DNA of 64,000 nucleotides from Candidatus Binatia bacterium (lineage in GTDB: Bacteria > Desulfobacterota > Binatia > Bin18). Where the stretch lies: contig OX638322.1 of NCBI GenBank assembly GCA_951812575.1, positions 186,001 through 250,000 on the forward strand, in the 5' to 3' direction. Within the stretch, counting starts at the first letter, position 1. Each line of letters opens with the position of its first letter. Below are positions 7,324 to 17,485 of this stretch, one piece after another. The notes beneath the pieces are model-generated. The model had not been told where the DNA came from and ran no database searches. It saw nothing but the letters and a program-made list of their open reading frames with translations. A program made the position numbers and the translations under genes.

Positions 7324-8276
7324 TCGATCGCAATTTTGAGATGATTCAAACCAACGGAGTCCGGCTGCGGACTGTTGTGGAGGGCGATGGACCGCTGGTG
7401 ATTCTGCTCCACGGTTGGCCGCAGTGCTGGTATCTGTGGCGACACCAGATTGACCCGCTCGTGGCGGCGGGCTATCGCGTCGCCGTACCCGACCAACGCG
7501 GCTATGGCGGCAGTGAGTGCCCGCCCAATATCTCGGATTATAATATTCGCACCCTGGCCGCCGATGTGGCCGGTATCGCCCCGGCCCTGGGCCATGATGA
7601 ATTCACCCTCATCGGCCATGACTGGGGCTGCGTTGTGGCCTGGAATACCGCCCTGCTGCACGAGGAGAGCTGTACCGCCGTGATGGGCCTGTCCGTTCCC
7701 TTTTGGCGCATGACGGATGCCGCGCTGAATCCGCCGGGCATGGACGACCAATTCTGGTATATGCGCTATTTTCAGGAAGAAGGCCGGGTTGAAGCCGAGC
7801 TTGAAAAGGATCTGGAACGCAGCCTGCGCATCCTCTACTACGGGCTGTGCGCCGACGCGCCGGCGCAGAGCTGGATGAAGCAACTGGAGCACCCCAAGTC
7901 GAGCGGCCTGCTAGACGCACTTCCCGAGCCACAGCAGTTGCCAGGCTGGCTCACGCCGGAAGACCTTGACTATTACGTCGAGCAGTACCGGACGAGCGGT
8001 TTCAGAGGACCGGTCAACTGGTACCGCAATATCCCGACGAATAACGGTATTACACCCGAACTCGAAGGCAAGAAATTCTCCCAGCCGGCGGCCTTTGTAG
8101 CTGGCGCGGCAGACGATGTCCTGCTCTACGATCCCAACTGGCGCGCCACGTTTCCGGACGCGTTTGAAGACCTGCGCTTTCTTGAAATCATCGAAGGCGC
8201 CGGGCATTGGGTGCAGGCGGAAAAACCGCAGGAAACAACCGCGTGCATCCTGCGCTTTTTACGCGGCCTGCAATAA
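7320..8276 (+). CDS. Alpha/beta hydrolase, epoxide hydrolase-like
   Basis: The 318-residue protein has the epoxide hydrolase/haloalkane dehalogenase arrangement: the HGWPQCWYLWRHQ oxyanion motif at about residue 32, the nucleophile elbow GHDWG at about 99-103 with Asp as nucleophile, and the catalytic histidine in EGAGHWVQAEKP near the end. Asp at the elbow and the HGWP motif separate it from serine esterases. It is translationally coupled to the PhyH gene, suggesting that it opens an epoxide or hydrolyses a product of that oxygenase. It is cytoplasmic, with no signal peptide. Confidence 0.9.
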   Translation: MIDRNFEMIQTNGVRLRTVVEGDGPLVILLHGWPQCWYLWRHQIDPLVAAGYRVAVPDQRGYGGSECPPNISDYNIRTLAADVAGIAPALGHDEFTLIGHDWGCVVAWNTALLHEESCTAVMGLSVPFWRMTDAALNPPGMDDQFWYMRYFQEEGRVEAELEKDLERSLRILYYGLCADAPAQSWMKQLEHPKSSGLLDALPEPQQLPGWLTPEDLDYYVEQYRTSGFRGPVNWYRNIPTNNGITPELEGKKFSQPAAFVAGAADDVLLYDPNWRATFPDAFEDLRFLEIIEGAGHWVQAEKPQETTACILRFLRGLQ

Positions 8277-8282
8277 AGAGAA

Positions 8283-8309
8283 ACGGAGCGCCTGCGGCGC
8301 GGTCTCCGT
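8283..8309. terminator. GC hairpin between convergent genes
   Basis: An ACGGA/TCCGT outer stem encloses GCGCC-TGC-GGCGC. It sits exactly between the converging hydrolase and GST genes, where a bidirectional terminator is expected. There is no long T-run, so termination efficiency is uncertain. Confidence 0.5.
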
Positions 8310-8313
8310 CAGC

Positions 8314-8928
8314 CTACTTGCCCACCGCCTTGGCTCGCTCAAGCGAGGGCCGGGCATAGCACGCCTGCGCCCAGCGCTGCACATTGGCGTAGGCCGAAGA
8401 ATCGAATTTCACCATCGCTAAAAGCAGCATCACTCCGGAGACGTTGAGGTCGGCGATGCTGAAGGCGTCACCAACCAGCCAGTCTTTATTGGCCAAGGTG
8501 TCGTCAAGCACCTTCAAGGGTCGGGTCAGGGTTTTCTCGGCAGCGGCGAGAACGGCTGCGTCGCGCTTTTCCTCAGGCGTAAAAAACTTTTGGACCACGA
8601 TGTCCATCTGCGCCGGCTCGATCTCAGTCATGACCCATACACTCCATTGCCAAACCAGGGCTTCATTGGCAGGATTACGAGGATAGAGATCACCGCCGTA
8701 GGTTTTGGCCAAATAGAGATTGATCGCCATGGACTCAAACAGGGTCACCTCGCCGTCTTGTAAGGCGGGAATACGACCGTTCGGATTCACCGCCAGATAC
8801 TCCGGCTTTTTCGACTCTTCCATGAAATTGACCGAGACGTGCTCATACTCAATGCCCACTTCCTCGATAGCCCAGAGCGAACGGATCGCCCGCGAGCCCG
8901 AAATTCCGTACAGCTTCGGTTTTGCCAT
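8314..8928 (-). CDS. Glutathione S-transferase
   Basis: The 204-residue protein has a thioredoxin-like N-terminal domain (KLYGISGSRAIRSLWAIEE; the SxxxR start of beta/theta-like GSTs, then NPNGRIPALQDG with the cis-proline and LFESMAINLYLA with the glutathione-binding Glu-Ser) and an all-helical C-terminal domain containing SIADLNVSGVML, the usual N-capping box. It probably conjugates glutathione to electrophiles. The start follows AAAGGAA by 8 bases. It is transcribed toward the hydrolase and is divergent from the carbonic-anhydrase-like gene. Confidence 0.93.
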   Translation of the reverse strand: MAKPKLYGISGSRAIRSLWAIEEVGIEYEHVSVNFMEESKKPEYLAVNPNGRIPALQDGEVTLFESMAINLYLAKTYGGDLYPRNPANEALVWQWSVWVMTEIEPAQMDIVVQKFFTPEEKRDAAVLAAAEKTLTRPLKVLDDTLANKDWLVGDAFSIADLNVSGVMLLLAMVKFDSSAYANVQRWAQACYARPSLERAKAVGK

Positions 8929-9069
8929 GCTTGGGTTCCTTTCCCTTATTTTTCGTCGAGGTATATCAGTTTATACGGCTAACGTCTGCCCGGTGATCCG
9001 TCCAGGCACGGACCGACGACAGCGACCCAATAATCCGGTATACCGCCGTGTCAGCAAAGGAGACGCCGA

Positions 9070-9651
9070 ATGAGTCAGATCCGAGATGAAGTCCTCACCG
9101 CCAACGCCGTCTACGCCAAGAACTTTGGCCAGAAGGCCGACTTGCCAGCCCCGCCCGGCAGGCGTTTTGCCATTCTGACCTGTATGGACGCCCGGCTCGA
9201 TCCCGCCAAATATGCCGGCTTGACGGAGGGCGACGCGCACGTGATCCGCAACGCGGGCGGACGGGCGAGTGATGACGCCATCCGCTCCTTCGTGATTTCG
9301 TATAAACTCCTGGGGACGCGGGAGTGGTTTGTGATTCATCACACGCAGTGTGGCATGGCGACCTTCACCGATGAGGTGATGCGTAATCTCCTCGCCAGCA
9401 GCCTCCAGACCGCAACGATGGGCGCTTCAGGTTGGCAGGACTCTGGTGAGGGACCCGGTTCGACAGAGGGCAGCTATATCGATTGGCTGACGATCTCCGA
9501 CAGCACACAGAGCGTTGTCGAAGATGTGACGCGCATCCGTAATCATCCCCTGGTTCCCGGCGATATCCCCATTTACGGTTATATCTACGACGTCAAAACG
9601 GGCAGGCTTGAAGAGGTGTCCGAAGCAACAGAAGCCGGGAAAGTTCGTTGA
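9070..9651 (+). CDS. Beta-carbonic anhydrase-like protein
   Basis: The 193-residue protein carries the beta-carbonic anhydrase metal motifs: the first Cys and the Asp-Arg pair in TCMDARLDP (about residue 38) and His plus Cys in HHTQCGM (about 93-96), with IRNAGG between them. The family includes CO2 hydratases and relatives acting on COS or CS2. The next gene, a dimethylformamidase-like protein, begins on the base after the stop, so they form one operon; linkage to an amide or formate pathway is an inference. AAGGAG lies 8 bases before the ATG. Confidence 0.85.
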   Translation: MSQIRDEVLTANAVYAKNFGQKADLPAPPGRRFAILTCMDARLDPAKYAGLTEGDAHVIRNAGGRASDDAIRSFVISYKLLGTREWFVIHHTQCGMATFTDEVMRNLLASSLQTATMGASGWQDSGEGPGSTEGSYIDWLTISDSTQSVVEDVTRIRNHPLVPGDIPIYGYIYDVKTGRLEEVSEATEAGKVR

Positions 9652-11844
9652 ATGGACGATCCCAAGAACACAAAGACTATTACCGGCTATTGTGAACCCC
9701 TCTCACTCCGCGCCGGGGAGTCCATCCGCTGCATGGCCTCCAGCCATACGCCCGGTCCTGCCCGACTCGATCTCGTCCGTATTATCTGTGGCGACCCAAC
9801 CCGGAGCGGACCTGGTTTCAAAGAGATAGAAGTCCCGAGCGATCTCCCCACCGAGGTTGTGCTGCACGAGCAGCCTTTACGGCCCGGCTCTTACGGCGAA
9901 GTCGATTTGTCAGGTGTCTCGGTAACCCGACAGACAAAATTCAAGGTACACGTCTTCGCGACGCGACCGGATCAGGATCAGACCCTGTTTTCGGTCGTCG
10001 GTGAATACGGACCGCTGCTGGTGCTGATACTGTCGAACAGGCGTCTTGTTACGCGCATTGGGAAAACCGAGCTGCTGCTCCGGGTGCAACCCCTCCAGGC
10101 TAAGCGCTGGTACCAAGTCGAAATCGCCGCAGACCTGAAGGCCGGAATTGTCACCGGAACCCTCACCCCACAGCCCAGCCGTTCGCCTGGCCAGGACGTC
10201 TTTGAGCAATTCGGGCCGCACATCGCTCGCACCTCACTCAGCGAAATCCCAACGGGGCCGCTCCAATGCTGTTTGTTCGCGGCTTCACCTGATGGCGATC
10301 ACTTCGACGGTCGCCTTGCCAGACCCGTGCTGACATTTGATGCGACGACCCTGGAATGGGACTTTTCCAAAGACATGGGGGGGAGGCAGATCGTTGACGG
10401 CAGTGGTCATGAACGCCACGGCCTTCTCCGTCAGCTTCCCGCGCGGGCGGTCACAGGACCCGACTGGGACGGCAGCCATCAAGCCTGGACAGCTATGCCC
10501 TCACATTATGACGCCATTCATTTTCATAGTGACGATTTGTATGACGCCGGCTGGCCGGTCACAGCAGAGTTGACTGTACCGGCCAATCTTGCCAGCGGCA
10601 TCTATGCCTTTCGCCTCCGAACCGCTCAGAGCCAGGATCGGATACCGTTTTTCGTTCGTCCCGCCCGCCAGGCACCAACGGCCGATGTCGCCCTGCTCAT
10701 GTCTTCCTGCACCTATATGGCCTACGCTAATCACCGGATGCTGTTTGAAGGTGCAGACTTTATCGCCACGCGCTCCCGCCTGCGGCCTGAGCACGAATAC
10801 CTGCGCCACCATCCCGAAGTTGGTCGATCTACGTACGAGAAACACACGGATGGCAGTGGCGTCATGTTCAGTTCTCGACGCCGCCCGGTTCTCCAACTCC
10901 GGCCTGGAGCGGACGGTTGGAATTTCACACCGGATACGGACATTAACGCCTTCCTCGACCATCTCCGGGTTGGTCACGATATTCTCGCTGACGAAGATGT
11001 CCACGCCGAAGGGATTGATGCGCTGGCTCCGTACCGGGTCATTGTGACCGGGACCCATCCAGAGTATTGGTCAACCCGGATGCTCGACACTCTTGAAGCA
11101 TGGCTGCGGCGTGGGGGGCGGTTGATGTATCTCGGCGGGAACGGATTTTATTGGCGTGTCGCGCTGAGCGATGCCTGGCCTGGGGCAGTCGAATTACGGC
11201 GGGCTGAAGACGGTGTGCGCAACTGGCAGACCGAGCCGGGAGAGTCTTACCACGCCTTTACCGGTGAGTACGGCGGCCTGTGGCGGCGTTTAGGCCGGGC
11301 GCCGAATACCCTCGTAGGGGTGGGATTTGCCGCTCAGGGATTCAAACGGGCCATCGGCTATCAGCGCAGTCCGGAGAGCCTTACCTCTCGTGCCGCGTGG
11401 ATCTTTGAGGGGGTGACGGATGAAGCGATTGGCACCTCAGGGCTCGGCGGCGGGGCGGCCGGCCAGGAGGTTGATCGCTATAGTCAAACGCTCGGTTCCC
11501 CCGCCCACGCGGTTATCCTTGCTTCCGCAACCGAGTTTGGGCCTGACATGACCCGGACCAAAGAAGAACTCCAGGCATCGACCATCGTGCCCTCCCCTGA
11601 TCCGGTTGTCCGGGCGGACCTTGTGTTTTTTGAGACACCGGCCGGCGGGGCCGTGTTTTCCGTTGGTTCGATTTCGTGGTTTGGCGCACTTGCTCGCAAC
11701 GGCTATGACAACGATATCGCTCAGATTACGGCCAATGTGGTGCGCCGCTTTGCCGATCCCCTGCCCTTCGCTCTACCGGCATCCGGGCCGCCTGAGCAGA
11801 GAGAAGCTCCTGAGCCATTGTCCCAAAAAGGAGGAGGCAGATGA
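9652..11844 (+). CDS. N,N-dimethylformamidase large-subunit-like protein
   Basis: This 730-residue protein matches the large (beta) subunit family of N,N-dimethylformamidase, which hydrolyses DMF to formate and dimethylamine at a mononuclear iron. The N-terminal half is a beta-rich, concanavalin/LamG-like region (about 60-260); the C-terminal half is the catalytic-type domain. Candidate iron ligands follow the published Tyr/His-x-Glu pattern: Tyr395 in TYEKHTDGSG, His469 and Glu471 in GTHPEYW. The C-terminal GSISWFGAL and NVVRRFAD are typical. The enzyme from DMF degraders also has a small subunit; none is adjacent here. Substrate could be another N-alkylamide. It overlaps the next gene by 4 bases. 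Confidence 0.85.
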   Translation: MDDPKNTKTITGYCEPLSLRAGESIRCMASSHTPGPARLDLVRIICGDPTRSGPGFKEIEVPSDLPTEVVLHEQPLRPGSYGEVDLSGVSVTRQTKFKVHVFATRPDQDQTLFSVVGEYGPLLVLILSNRRLVTRIGKTELLLRVQPLQAKRWYQVEIAADLKAGIVTGTLTPQPSRSPGQDVFEQFGPHIARTSLSEIPTGPLQCCLFAASPDGDHFDGRLARPVLTFDATTLEWDFSKDMGGRQIVDGSGHERHGLLRQLPARAVTGPDWDGSHQAWTAMPSHYDAIHFHSDDLYDAGWPVTAELTVPANLASGIYAFRLRTAQSQDRIPFFVRPARQAPTADVALLMSSCTYMAYANHRMLFEGADFIATRSRLRPEHEYLRHHPEVGRSTYEKHTDGSGVMFSSRRRPVLQLRPGADGWNFTPDTDINAFLDHLRVGHDILADEDVHAEGIDALAPYRVIVTGTHPEYWSTRMLDTLEAWLRRGGRLMYLGGNGFYWRVALSDAWPGAVELRRAEDGVRNWQTEPGESYHAFTGEYGGLWRRLGRAPNTLVGVGFAAQGFKRAIGYQRSPESLTSRAAWIFEGVTDEAIGTSGLGGGAAGQEVDRYSQTLGSPAHAVILASATEFGPDMTRTKEELQASTIVPSPDPVVRADLVFFETPAGGAVFSVGSISWFGALARNGYDNDIAQITANVVRRFADPLPFALPASGPPEQREAPEPLSQKGGGR

Positions 11845-13907
11845 GCACGTCGGCACAGCAATCACAAAGTTCCGATCTGTCACGTGTGTGGGAGCCGCTG
11901 AAGCTCGGCAATCTCACGCTACGGAATCGGATTCTGCAACCCGCCCATAGCTCGCAGCACGGTGACCCACGCGACCATGTTTTCTCTGACCGACAGATCG
12001 CGTATTTTCGCGAGCGCGCCAAAGGTGGTGTTGCGCTGTGCATTACCGAAACCGTTGCGGCCGCCCGGAGCGCGCTGGGTTCGTTCTTCCATATCGTTGA
12101 TGTCTGGAGCGAGAGTTGTATTCCGTCCATGAGCAAGCTGGCCGACGCCGTGCATCAGCATGACGCCAGCATCTTTGTCCAGCTCGCCTCTATGGGCGTC
12201 CACGACCGCGGCCGAATGTTTATCGACCGCAACAAACCCATCTGGGGCGCGTCGCGTATACCCTCGGTCGTCCACAATGAAATTCCCCTGGTGATGGGGC
12301 CTGACGAGATCGCGGAATTAACGCGCGACTTTGGGCAGTCGGCGGCAAACGTCAAGCGCGCCGGACTTGATGGGGTCGAGTTGCACGGGGCGCACAGTTA
12401 CGGCCTGGGCCAGTTTATGAGCCCGACCTATAATAAGCGCGATGACGCCTACGGCGGGACACCGGCCAAGCGCTGTCAGCTGCTCATCGAATGCGCAGAG
12501 CAAGTGCGTAAGCGGGTTGGGCCTGACTTTGTGGTGGGGGTCCGGCTGTCGTGGGACGAATTCCTTGGCCCCGAGGGCGGGATTACCCCGGAGCAGGCAG
12601 AGGAACAGATCGAGGTGCTGGCGGCGACCGGCTTGCTTGACTTCTTCAATATCTCGGCCGGGGGCTATCACACCCTCCATCTGGCGCTGCCCAGTATGGA
12701 AGGGGACGAGCCGGATGGCTGGCTGGCGCCGTTCAGCAAACGCGCCAAAGAAATCGTTGGCGACCGTGGCAAGGTCTTTGTTGTGGGCAAGGTCCGTGAT
12801 CTCCACACGGCCGAAGCCATATTGGAAGGCGACGCGGCAGACATGGTCGCGATGGCCAGACAGCTTCTGACAGACCCCTTTACGGTAAAAAAGACGCGCG
12901 AAGGCCGCGAACACGAAATCATCCGCTGCAACCGGTGTAATGAGTGCGGTGCGCGGCTGTTTGAACACCGCGAACTCATCTGCACCCTGAATCCAATCAG
13001 CGGTAGAGAAGCCTACTGGGGAGAGGGCTCACTGCAGAGCGTCCCGGAGGCGGACCAAAAGCATATTGTGGTCATCGGTGGCGGGCCCGCTGGGATGAAA
13101 GCCGCCGCGGTTGCGGCCAAGCGCGGTCACGCAGTCACCTTGCTTGAACGCACGGACCAGTTAGGCGGCCATTTGCGCGTGCTTGAACAACTGCCAGGAA
13201 TGGCAGACTGGTCGATTGCGATCGACAACCTGGAGCGAGAGGTCGAGAATGCGAGAGTCGAGGTCCGGTGCGGCATTGAGGTCACACCGCAATCACTGCG
13301 GAATATCGAGGCATCGAGCGTTGTTGTTGCAACCGGCGCCTCTTACGAATGCACTGGTGAGAGCCTCTATCGTCCCGAGCGCCAAGCCATTCCCGGAACT
13401 GATCTCCCCCACGTGCTTGATGTTGGCACGGCAACCAGGCGGGTCCTCGAAGACACCCAGGCGCTCGGCTCGCGCGTTCTCATCCTGGATGAGACGGGCG
13501 GCCATTTGCCCTTTGCCCTGGCCCAGGTGCTGGCCAAAGCAGGGGTGGAGGTCGAGGTCCTCAGCCCGCGCATGTTTGCCGGCGAACGCCTCTTTCGCAA
13601 CCTGGATATCATGTATATCTTTCCGAGGCTGAAGCAGCTGGGCGTACGGATTACCCAGCAATATTTTGTCGAAGCGATCCGTCCTGGCGAAGTCGATGTG
13701 TATGATATCTGGGTCGGGCCGGAAGTGCTGGAAACCCGCGAGCGGATCGATAGCGTGGTGATGTCGATTCTTCGCGCGCCCAACGATGCACTCTATGTTG
13801 CGGCCAAAGATTCTTTCCCGGAAGTCGTCAGAATCGGCGATGTCGCTGCCCCACGAGATGTGACGGCTGCCATTTTTGATGGCGAGCAATGTGGTCGTGA
13901 ACTGTAG
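11841..13907 (+). CDS. FMN/4Fe-4S oxidoreductase, dienoyl-CoA reductase/amine dehydrogenase family
   Basis: The 688-residue protein has an old-yellow-enzyme TIM barrel (about 1-350), a CxxCxxC-x11-C iron-sulphur motif (CNRCNEC, then ICTLNP) at about residues 361-381, and a Rossmann FAD/NAD domain beginning VVIGGGPAGMKAAA. This is the architecture of 2,4-dienoyl-CoA reductase FadH and of trimethylamine/dimethylamine dehydrogenases. The covalent-FMN cysteine of trimethylamine dehydrogenase is not evident: the matching position reads LQPAHSSQHG. Its start overlaps the dimethylformamidase-like stop, with GGAGGAGGC ribosome site, so oxidation of an amine released by that enzyme is an attractive but unproved role. 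Confidence 0.88.
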   Translation: MSTSAQQSQSSDLSRVWEPLKLGNLTLRNRILQPAHSSQHGDPRDHVFSDRQIAYFRERAKGGVALCITETVAAARSALGSFFHIVDVWSESCIPSMSKLADAVHQHDASIFVQLASMGVHDRGRMFIDRNKPIWGASRIPSVVHNEIPLVMGPDEIAELTRDFGQSAANVKRAGLDGVELHGAHSYGLGQFMSPTYNKRDDAYGGTPAKRCQLLIECAEQVRKRVGPDFVVGVRLSWDEFLGPEGGITPEQAEEQIEVLAATGLLDFFNISAGGYHTLHLALPSMEGDEPDGWLAPFSKRAKEIVGDRGKVFVVGKVRDLHTAEAILEGDAADMVAMARQLLTDPFTVKKTREGREHEIIRCNRCNECGARLFEHRELICTLNPISGREAYWGEGSLQSVPEADQKHIVVIGGGPAGMKAAAVAAKRGHAVTLLERTDQLGGHLRVLEQLPGMADWSIAIDNLEREVENARVEVRCGIEVTPQSLRNIEASSVVVATGASYECTGESLYRPERQAIPGTDLPHVLDVGTATRRVLEDTQALGSRVLILDETGGHLPFALAQVLAKAGVEVEVLSPRMFAGERLFRNLDIMYIFPRLKQLGVRITQQYFVEAIRPGEVDVYDIWVGPEVLETRERIDSVVMSILRAPNDALYVAAKDSFPEVVRIGDVAAPRDVTAAIFDGEQCGREL

Positions 13908-14015
13908 GTCGCCGGAACGGAAGAGTTCGACAGCAAGCCCGACGCGAAGCGAACGTGTTTAGCCAAGCAGCCCCCTGCCCCCTAGCCCAGATCAGGAGTG
14001 AAGAAAGGTTACGCT

Positions 14016-16106
14016 ATGAGTCATTCGGTTACCTATACCAAAGAGGACGGCATCGGCATCATTACCGTCAACAATCCGCCCGTGAACGCGCTGAGCCAGC
14101 ATGTTCGCCAGGGCCTATCGGAGAGCTTTACCGAGGCCGGTCAAGATGACACTATCGCGACGGTTCTCATTTGTGCCGGCCGGACCTTTATCGCCGGTGC
14201 GGACATTACCGAATTCGGCAAACCACTCCAGCCGCCGAATTTCCTCGATACCATGGAGATTATTGAGAACCTCTCCAAGCCGGTTGTGGCGGCCATTCAC
14301 GGCACGGCCCTGGGCGGCGGCTTCGAAACCGCGCTGTGCTGCCATTATCGCGTCGCGGTGCCATCCGCGCGGGTTGGGCTGCCCGAGGTCACCCTCGGAT
14401 TGTTACCCGGTGGCGGCGGAACCCAGCGCTTGCCGCGGCTGATCGGTCCCGAGGCCGCGCTTGAGGTCATCACCTCAGGCGCACCGATGCGGGCCGGTCA
14501 GGCGCAGAGCGTTGGGGTGGTTGACGCGATCGTTGACGAGGGCAGTCTGCTCGACGGGGCAAAAGCCTTTGCCCGTCGGCTCGTCGCGGACGGGGCCGCT
14601 CTCAAAAAAGTGCGCGACCTGAGCGACAAGGTCACCGGCGTTGACTTGGCCATATTTGACGCCGCCCGCAAACAGGTCAGCAAGACGCGGCGCGGCTTTG
14701 ACGCACCCCAGCGCTGCATCGATTGTGTCGAAGCGGCCTGCACCCTGCCGTTTGATGCAGGCTTGGCCAAGGAGCAGGAACTCTTTCGCCAGGTCCTGAC
14801 CAGCCAGCAGTCGGCCGCTCAACGCCATATTTTCTTTGCCGAGCGGGCCGCGGCAAAGGTCAGCGACATGCCGAAAGACACCTCGACCCGCGCTATTCAA
14901 AAAGTTGGGATCGTTGGTGCCGGCACGATGGGCGGCGGCATTGCCATGAACTTCGTCAATGTTGGTATCCCGGTCACCATCATCGAAACCGGCCAGGAAT
15001 TTCTGGACAAGGGCCTGGCAGTAGTACGCAGCAACTATGAACGTAGCGCCAAGAGAGGCCGCTTCACGCCGGAACAGGTGGAAGAGCGCATGGGTCTCAT
15101 CACGCCAACCTTGGACTACGCAGCGCTCGGCGAGGTTGACCTGGTTGTGGAAGCCGTGTTCGAGAACATGGAGGTCAAGAAGGAAGTCTTCGCTCAATTG
15201 GATACGGTCACCAAGCCCGAGTGTATCCTGGCGACCAATACGTCCACGCTCAACGTGGATGAAATCGCTGCGGTGACTACACACCCGGACAAAGTCATCG
15301 GCACCCATTTCTTCAGTCCGGCCAATGTCATGCGCCTGCTCGAAATCGTCCGCGGCGCCAAGACGAGCTTTGAGACCCTGGCCACGACCCAGGCGGTCGG
15401 CAAAGCCATTCAAAAAATCGGCGTGGTGGTTGGGGTGTGCGACGGTTTTGTCGGCAACCGCATGCTGCATAAATACAGCGCCCAGGCCCAATATCTGCTT
15501 GAAGAGGGGAGCCTGCCCCAGGATGTGGATGGCGCAGTCTACGACCTGGGTCTGGCCATGGGGCCCTTTGCCATGGGCGACCTGGCCGGTCTCGACGTGG
15601 GCTGGCGCATTCGACAGGGGAAAGGGCTGCCGGACAGCCTGCCCGCAGGCGAGCGGTACTGTGCAATTCCCGACCGCATTTGTGAGCAGGGACGTTACGG
15701 CCAAAAAACCGGCGCCGGGTATTACACCTATGAACCCGGCGACCGCACCCCCCGGCCCGACCCGGCCATTGAGGGGTTAATTGTCAACTACTCCAAAGAA
15801 AAGGGGATTACGCGGCGGCCCATCAGCCGTGAGGAAATCGTCGAGCGGTTGATGTACGCCCTGGTGAACGAGGGCGCCAGGATTCTGGAAGAAGGCATTG
15901 CCCAGCGTGCCAGCGATATCGATGTCATCTACGTCTATGGCTATGGCTTTCCGGCCTATCTTGGCGGTCCCATGTTTTACGCTGACACGGTCGGCCTCAA
16001 AGAGGTGTATGAACGCGTCTGCGCCTTTGCCGAACATGACCCCTCGTCCTGGCAGCCGGCGCCGCTGCTCCGGAAACTGGCCGAAGAGGGCGGAACGTTT
16101 CATTAA
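14016..16106 (+). CDS. Enoyl-CoA hydratase/3-hydroxyacyl-CoA dehydrogenase (FadB/FadJ type)
   Basis: The 696-residue fusion has an N-terminal crotonase domain (about 1-190; oxyanion-hole segments [14 protein letters not shown] and [10 protein letters not shown], catalytic region [15 protein letters not shown]) and a C-terminal hydroxyacyl-CoA dehydrogenase with the NAD motif [14 protein letters not shown] at about 295. ATNTSTL and [12 protein letters not shown] follow, then two helical C-terminal domains. It catalyses two successive steps of fatty-acid beta-oxidation. ATG at 14016 is favoured over GTG 13998 because AAAGG lies about 7 bases upstream. It may follow on from the flavin oxidoreductase 108 bases upstream. 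Confidence 0.95.
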   Translation: MSHSVTYTKEDGIGIITVNNPPVNALSQHVRQGLSESFTEAGQDDTIATVLICAGRTFIAGADITEFGKPLQPPNFLDTMEIIENLSKPVVAAIHGTALGGGFETALCCHYRVAVPSARVGLPEVTLGLLPGGGGTQRLPRLIGPEAALEVITSGAPMRAGQAQSVGVVDAIVDEGSLLDGAKAFARRLVADGAALKKVRDLSDKVTGVDLAIFDAARKQVSKTRRGFDAPQRCIDCVEAACTLPFDAGLAKEQELFRQVLTSQQSAAQRHIFFAERAAAKVSDMPKDTSTRAIQKVGIVGAGTMGGGIAMNFVNVGIPVTIIETGQEFLDKGLAVVRSNYERSAKRGRFTPEQVEERMGLITPTLDYAALGEVDLVVEAVFENMEVKKEVFAQLDTVTKPECILATNTSTLNVDEIAAVTTHPDKVIGTHFFSPANVMRLLEIVRGAKTSFETLATTQAVGKAIQKIGVVVGVCDGFVGNRMLHKYSAQAQYLLEEGSLPQDVDGAVYDLGLAMGPFAMGDLAGLDVGWRIRQGKGLPDSLPAGERYCAIPDRICEQGRYGQKTGAGYYTYEPGDRTPRPDPAIEGLIVNYSKEKGITRRPISREEIVERLMYALVNEGARILEEGIAQRASDIDVIYVYGYGFPAYLGGPMFYADTVGLKEVYERVCAFAEHDPSSWQPAPLLRKLAEEGGTFH

Positions 16107-16235
16107 AACCGGGACCGTTTTATACAAGGGAATATCTTCCTTGGAGGAGCCCTGCCCTAGTATAGACAGACTCATATTGCGTTTGCTCCGCTTACTATTC
16201 TCCGTGGGCGGAGCATTCTTACACATAAAGAAATA

Positions 16236-17102
16236 ATGCGATCCAGAACCCTGCGACAACTCGTCACAACAGTTCTACCGAATCGCTATTCCCGACTCGC
16301 GCATCAGACTTATCGACAGATCAGACAGTCACCGCTCATCCACGCCATAAAACGATCCTGCTACTTTGGCAAATCCTACTATTGTCCTATCTGTTACAGT
16401 TCCGTCCGGACCTTCCTGCCTTGGTATCCACCCGCCCCTCAAAGCGCCCCCGTCCTCTCTGCCCTCTGTCCGGTTTGTGGTTCGCTCGAACGTCACCGTC
16501 TCATCTGGTTGTTCCTGCATGAAAAAACGTCTCTTTTTGTCCCGCCTAAGCAGCGCCTGCTCCACATCGCGCCGGAATCATGTCTCATGCTCCAGTTTCA
16601 GAAAAGTCAGATGATCGGGTATTTCACTGCTAATCTGGCTCCAAATGCAATGGTGCAGACTGATCTGACACAGATTGGCTTTGCCGATGAGACTTTCGAC
16701 GTCATCTATGCCTCTCATGTGCTTGAGCATGTACAAGACGACCGGCAAGCCATGAAGGAAATTTTTCGCATACTTAAGGTCGGCGGCTGGGCGATCCTCC
16801 AAGTTCCCTTGTTCGGGGAGACGACCTATGAAGATCCGCGCATCGTTGACCCAAAGGAGCGAGAGCAGGCTTTTGGTCAACACGATCATGTCCGTGTCTA
16901 TGGGCAGGATTATTATCAGCGGCTCTCAGATGTGGGCTTTGTTGTCCGTCGTGAAAAGATCACGGCCCAGACCGACCCGGTACGGTCCAAAGTCTTCGGC
17001 CTAGTTCAGAATGAAGAAATTCCCTGGTGTCAGAAGACGTGCTCAGCAGCGGCTCTCAGTGGAGAGAGCCAAGGTTCGGCGTTACGGGTCAACACGGAAT
17101 GA
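16236..17102 (+). CDS. SAM-dependent methyltransferase with N-terminal zinc-ribbon
   Basis: The 288-residue protein has a CPIC...CPVC pair of cysteine knuckles at about residues 50-85 (zinc ribbon), a class I methyltransferase core with TDLTQIGFADETFDVIYASHVLEHV (motif II to post-II; shown here in parts: TDLTQIGFAD, FDVIYASHVLEHV), and ILKVGGWAILQVPLFG. It resembles methyltransferases of cell-surface or glycan clusters; the acceptor is unknown. Base composition is visibly more AT-rich than neighbours, and no neighbouring gene belongs to a recognisable pathway with it, so it may be acquired. It stands alone between beta-oxidation and a small membrane protein. Confidence 0.85.
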   Translation: MRSRTLRQLVTTVLPNRYSRLAHQTYRQIRQSPLIHAIKRSCYFGKSYYCPICYSSVRTFLPWYPPAPQSAPVLSALCPVCGSLERHRLIWLFLHEKTSLFVPPKQRLLHIAPESCLMLQFQKSQMIGYFTANLAPNAMVQTDLTQIGFADETFDVIYASHVLEHVQDDRQAMKEIFRILKVGGWAILQVPLFGETTYEDPRIVDPKEREQAFGQHDHVRVYGQDYYQRLSDVGFVVRREKITAQTDPVRSKVFGLVQNEEIPWCQKTCSAAALSGESQGSALRVNTE

Positions 17103-17182
17103 AATGGTTCCTCTATCCGCTATAAGAAGAAATCCTTCGTTGCACCGCTCCTCAGTCCTGCAGTCTGGATTCTACTCTGCCG

Positions 17183-17485
17183 TCAGCGTGGGGAGGCCCG
17201 CCCCAGCCTTGTGACTGAGCTCAGGACTTCCTCATTAGAGGAAAACTCTCTGCTCCCTCCTCTTCGTCTCTTTTCCCTCCCCTTCATATTTGCCGAGGAA
17301 TCCTTCTTCTTCGACGCGGGCCAGAGCATCACGATCCAATAGCACACAACGCCGAGCCCCACCGTTGCCCCGAGCGGCAGGCCCAACTCCGCCGGTCCGA
17401 AGCCTCTATGGGCATGAGCCCAAGACGGCATCAGACACGGAAGTAAAAGCGCCCACGCGATCAATGCTAGTGTTATGCGGCGCAT
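17183..17485 (-). CDS. Small exported/membrane protein, unknown
   Basis: The 100-residue frame begins with a clear signal peptide (MRRITLALIAWALLLPCL, cleavage likely after AHA near residue 25), followed by a short periplasmic stretch, one transmembrane segment (about 36-56, LPLGATVGLGVVCYWIVML) and a basic cytoplasmic tail (KKKDSS, KGREKRRR). A GGGGAGG ribosome site lies 6 bases upstream of the ATG. I recognise no family. The leader plus ribosome site make it likely real although it is short. Confidence 0.55.
   Translation of the reverse strand: MRRITLALIAWALLLPCLMPSWAHAHRGFGPAELGLPLGATVGLGVVCYWIVMLWPASKKKDSSANMKGREKRRRGGSREFSSNEEVLSSVTRLGRASPR

Noticed and set aside
9070..9651. Gene before the dimethylformamidase-like gene considered as its small subunit
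   Set aside because: It has the beta-carbonic anhydrase Cys/His/Cys metal motifs and is longer than the known small subunit.
14475..15704. 409-residue antisense frame inside the FadB/FadJ-type gene
   Set aside because: It mirrors a well-supported beta-oxidation gene; low-complexity composition and no family motif. Long antisense frames are expected in GC-rich coding DNA.
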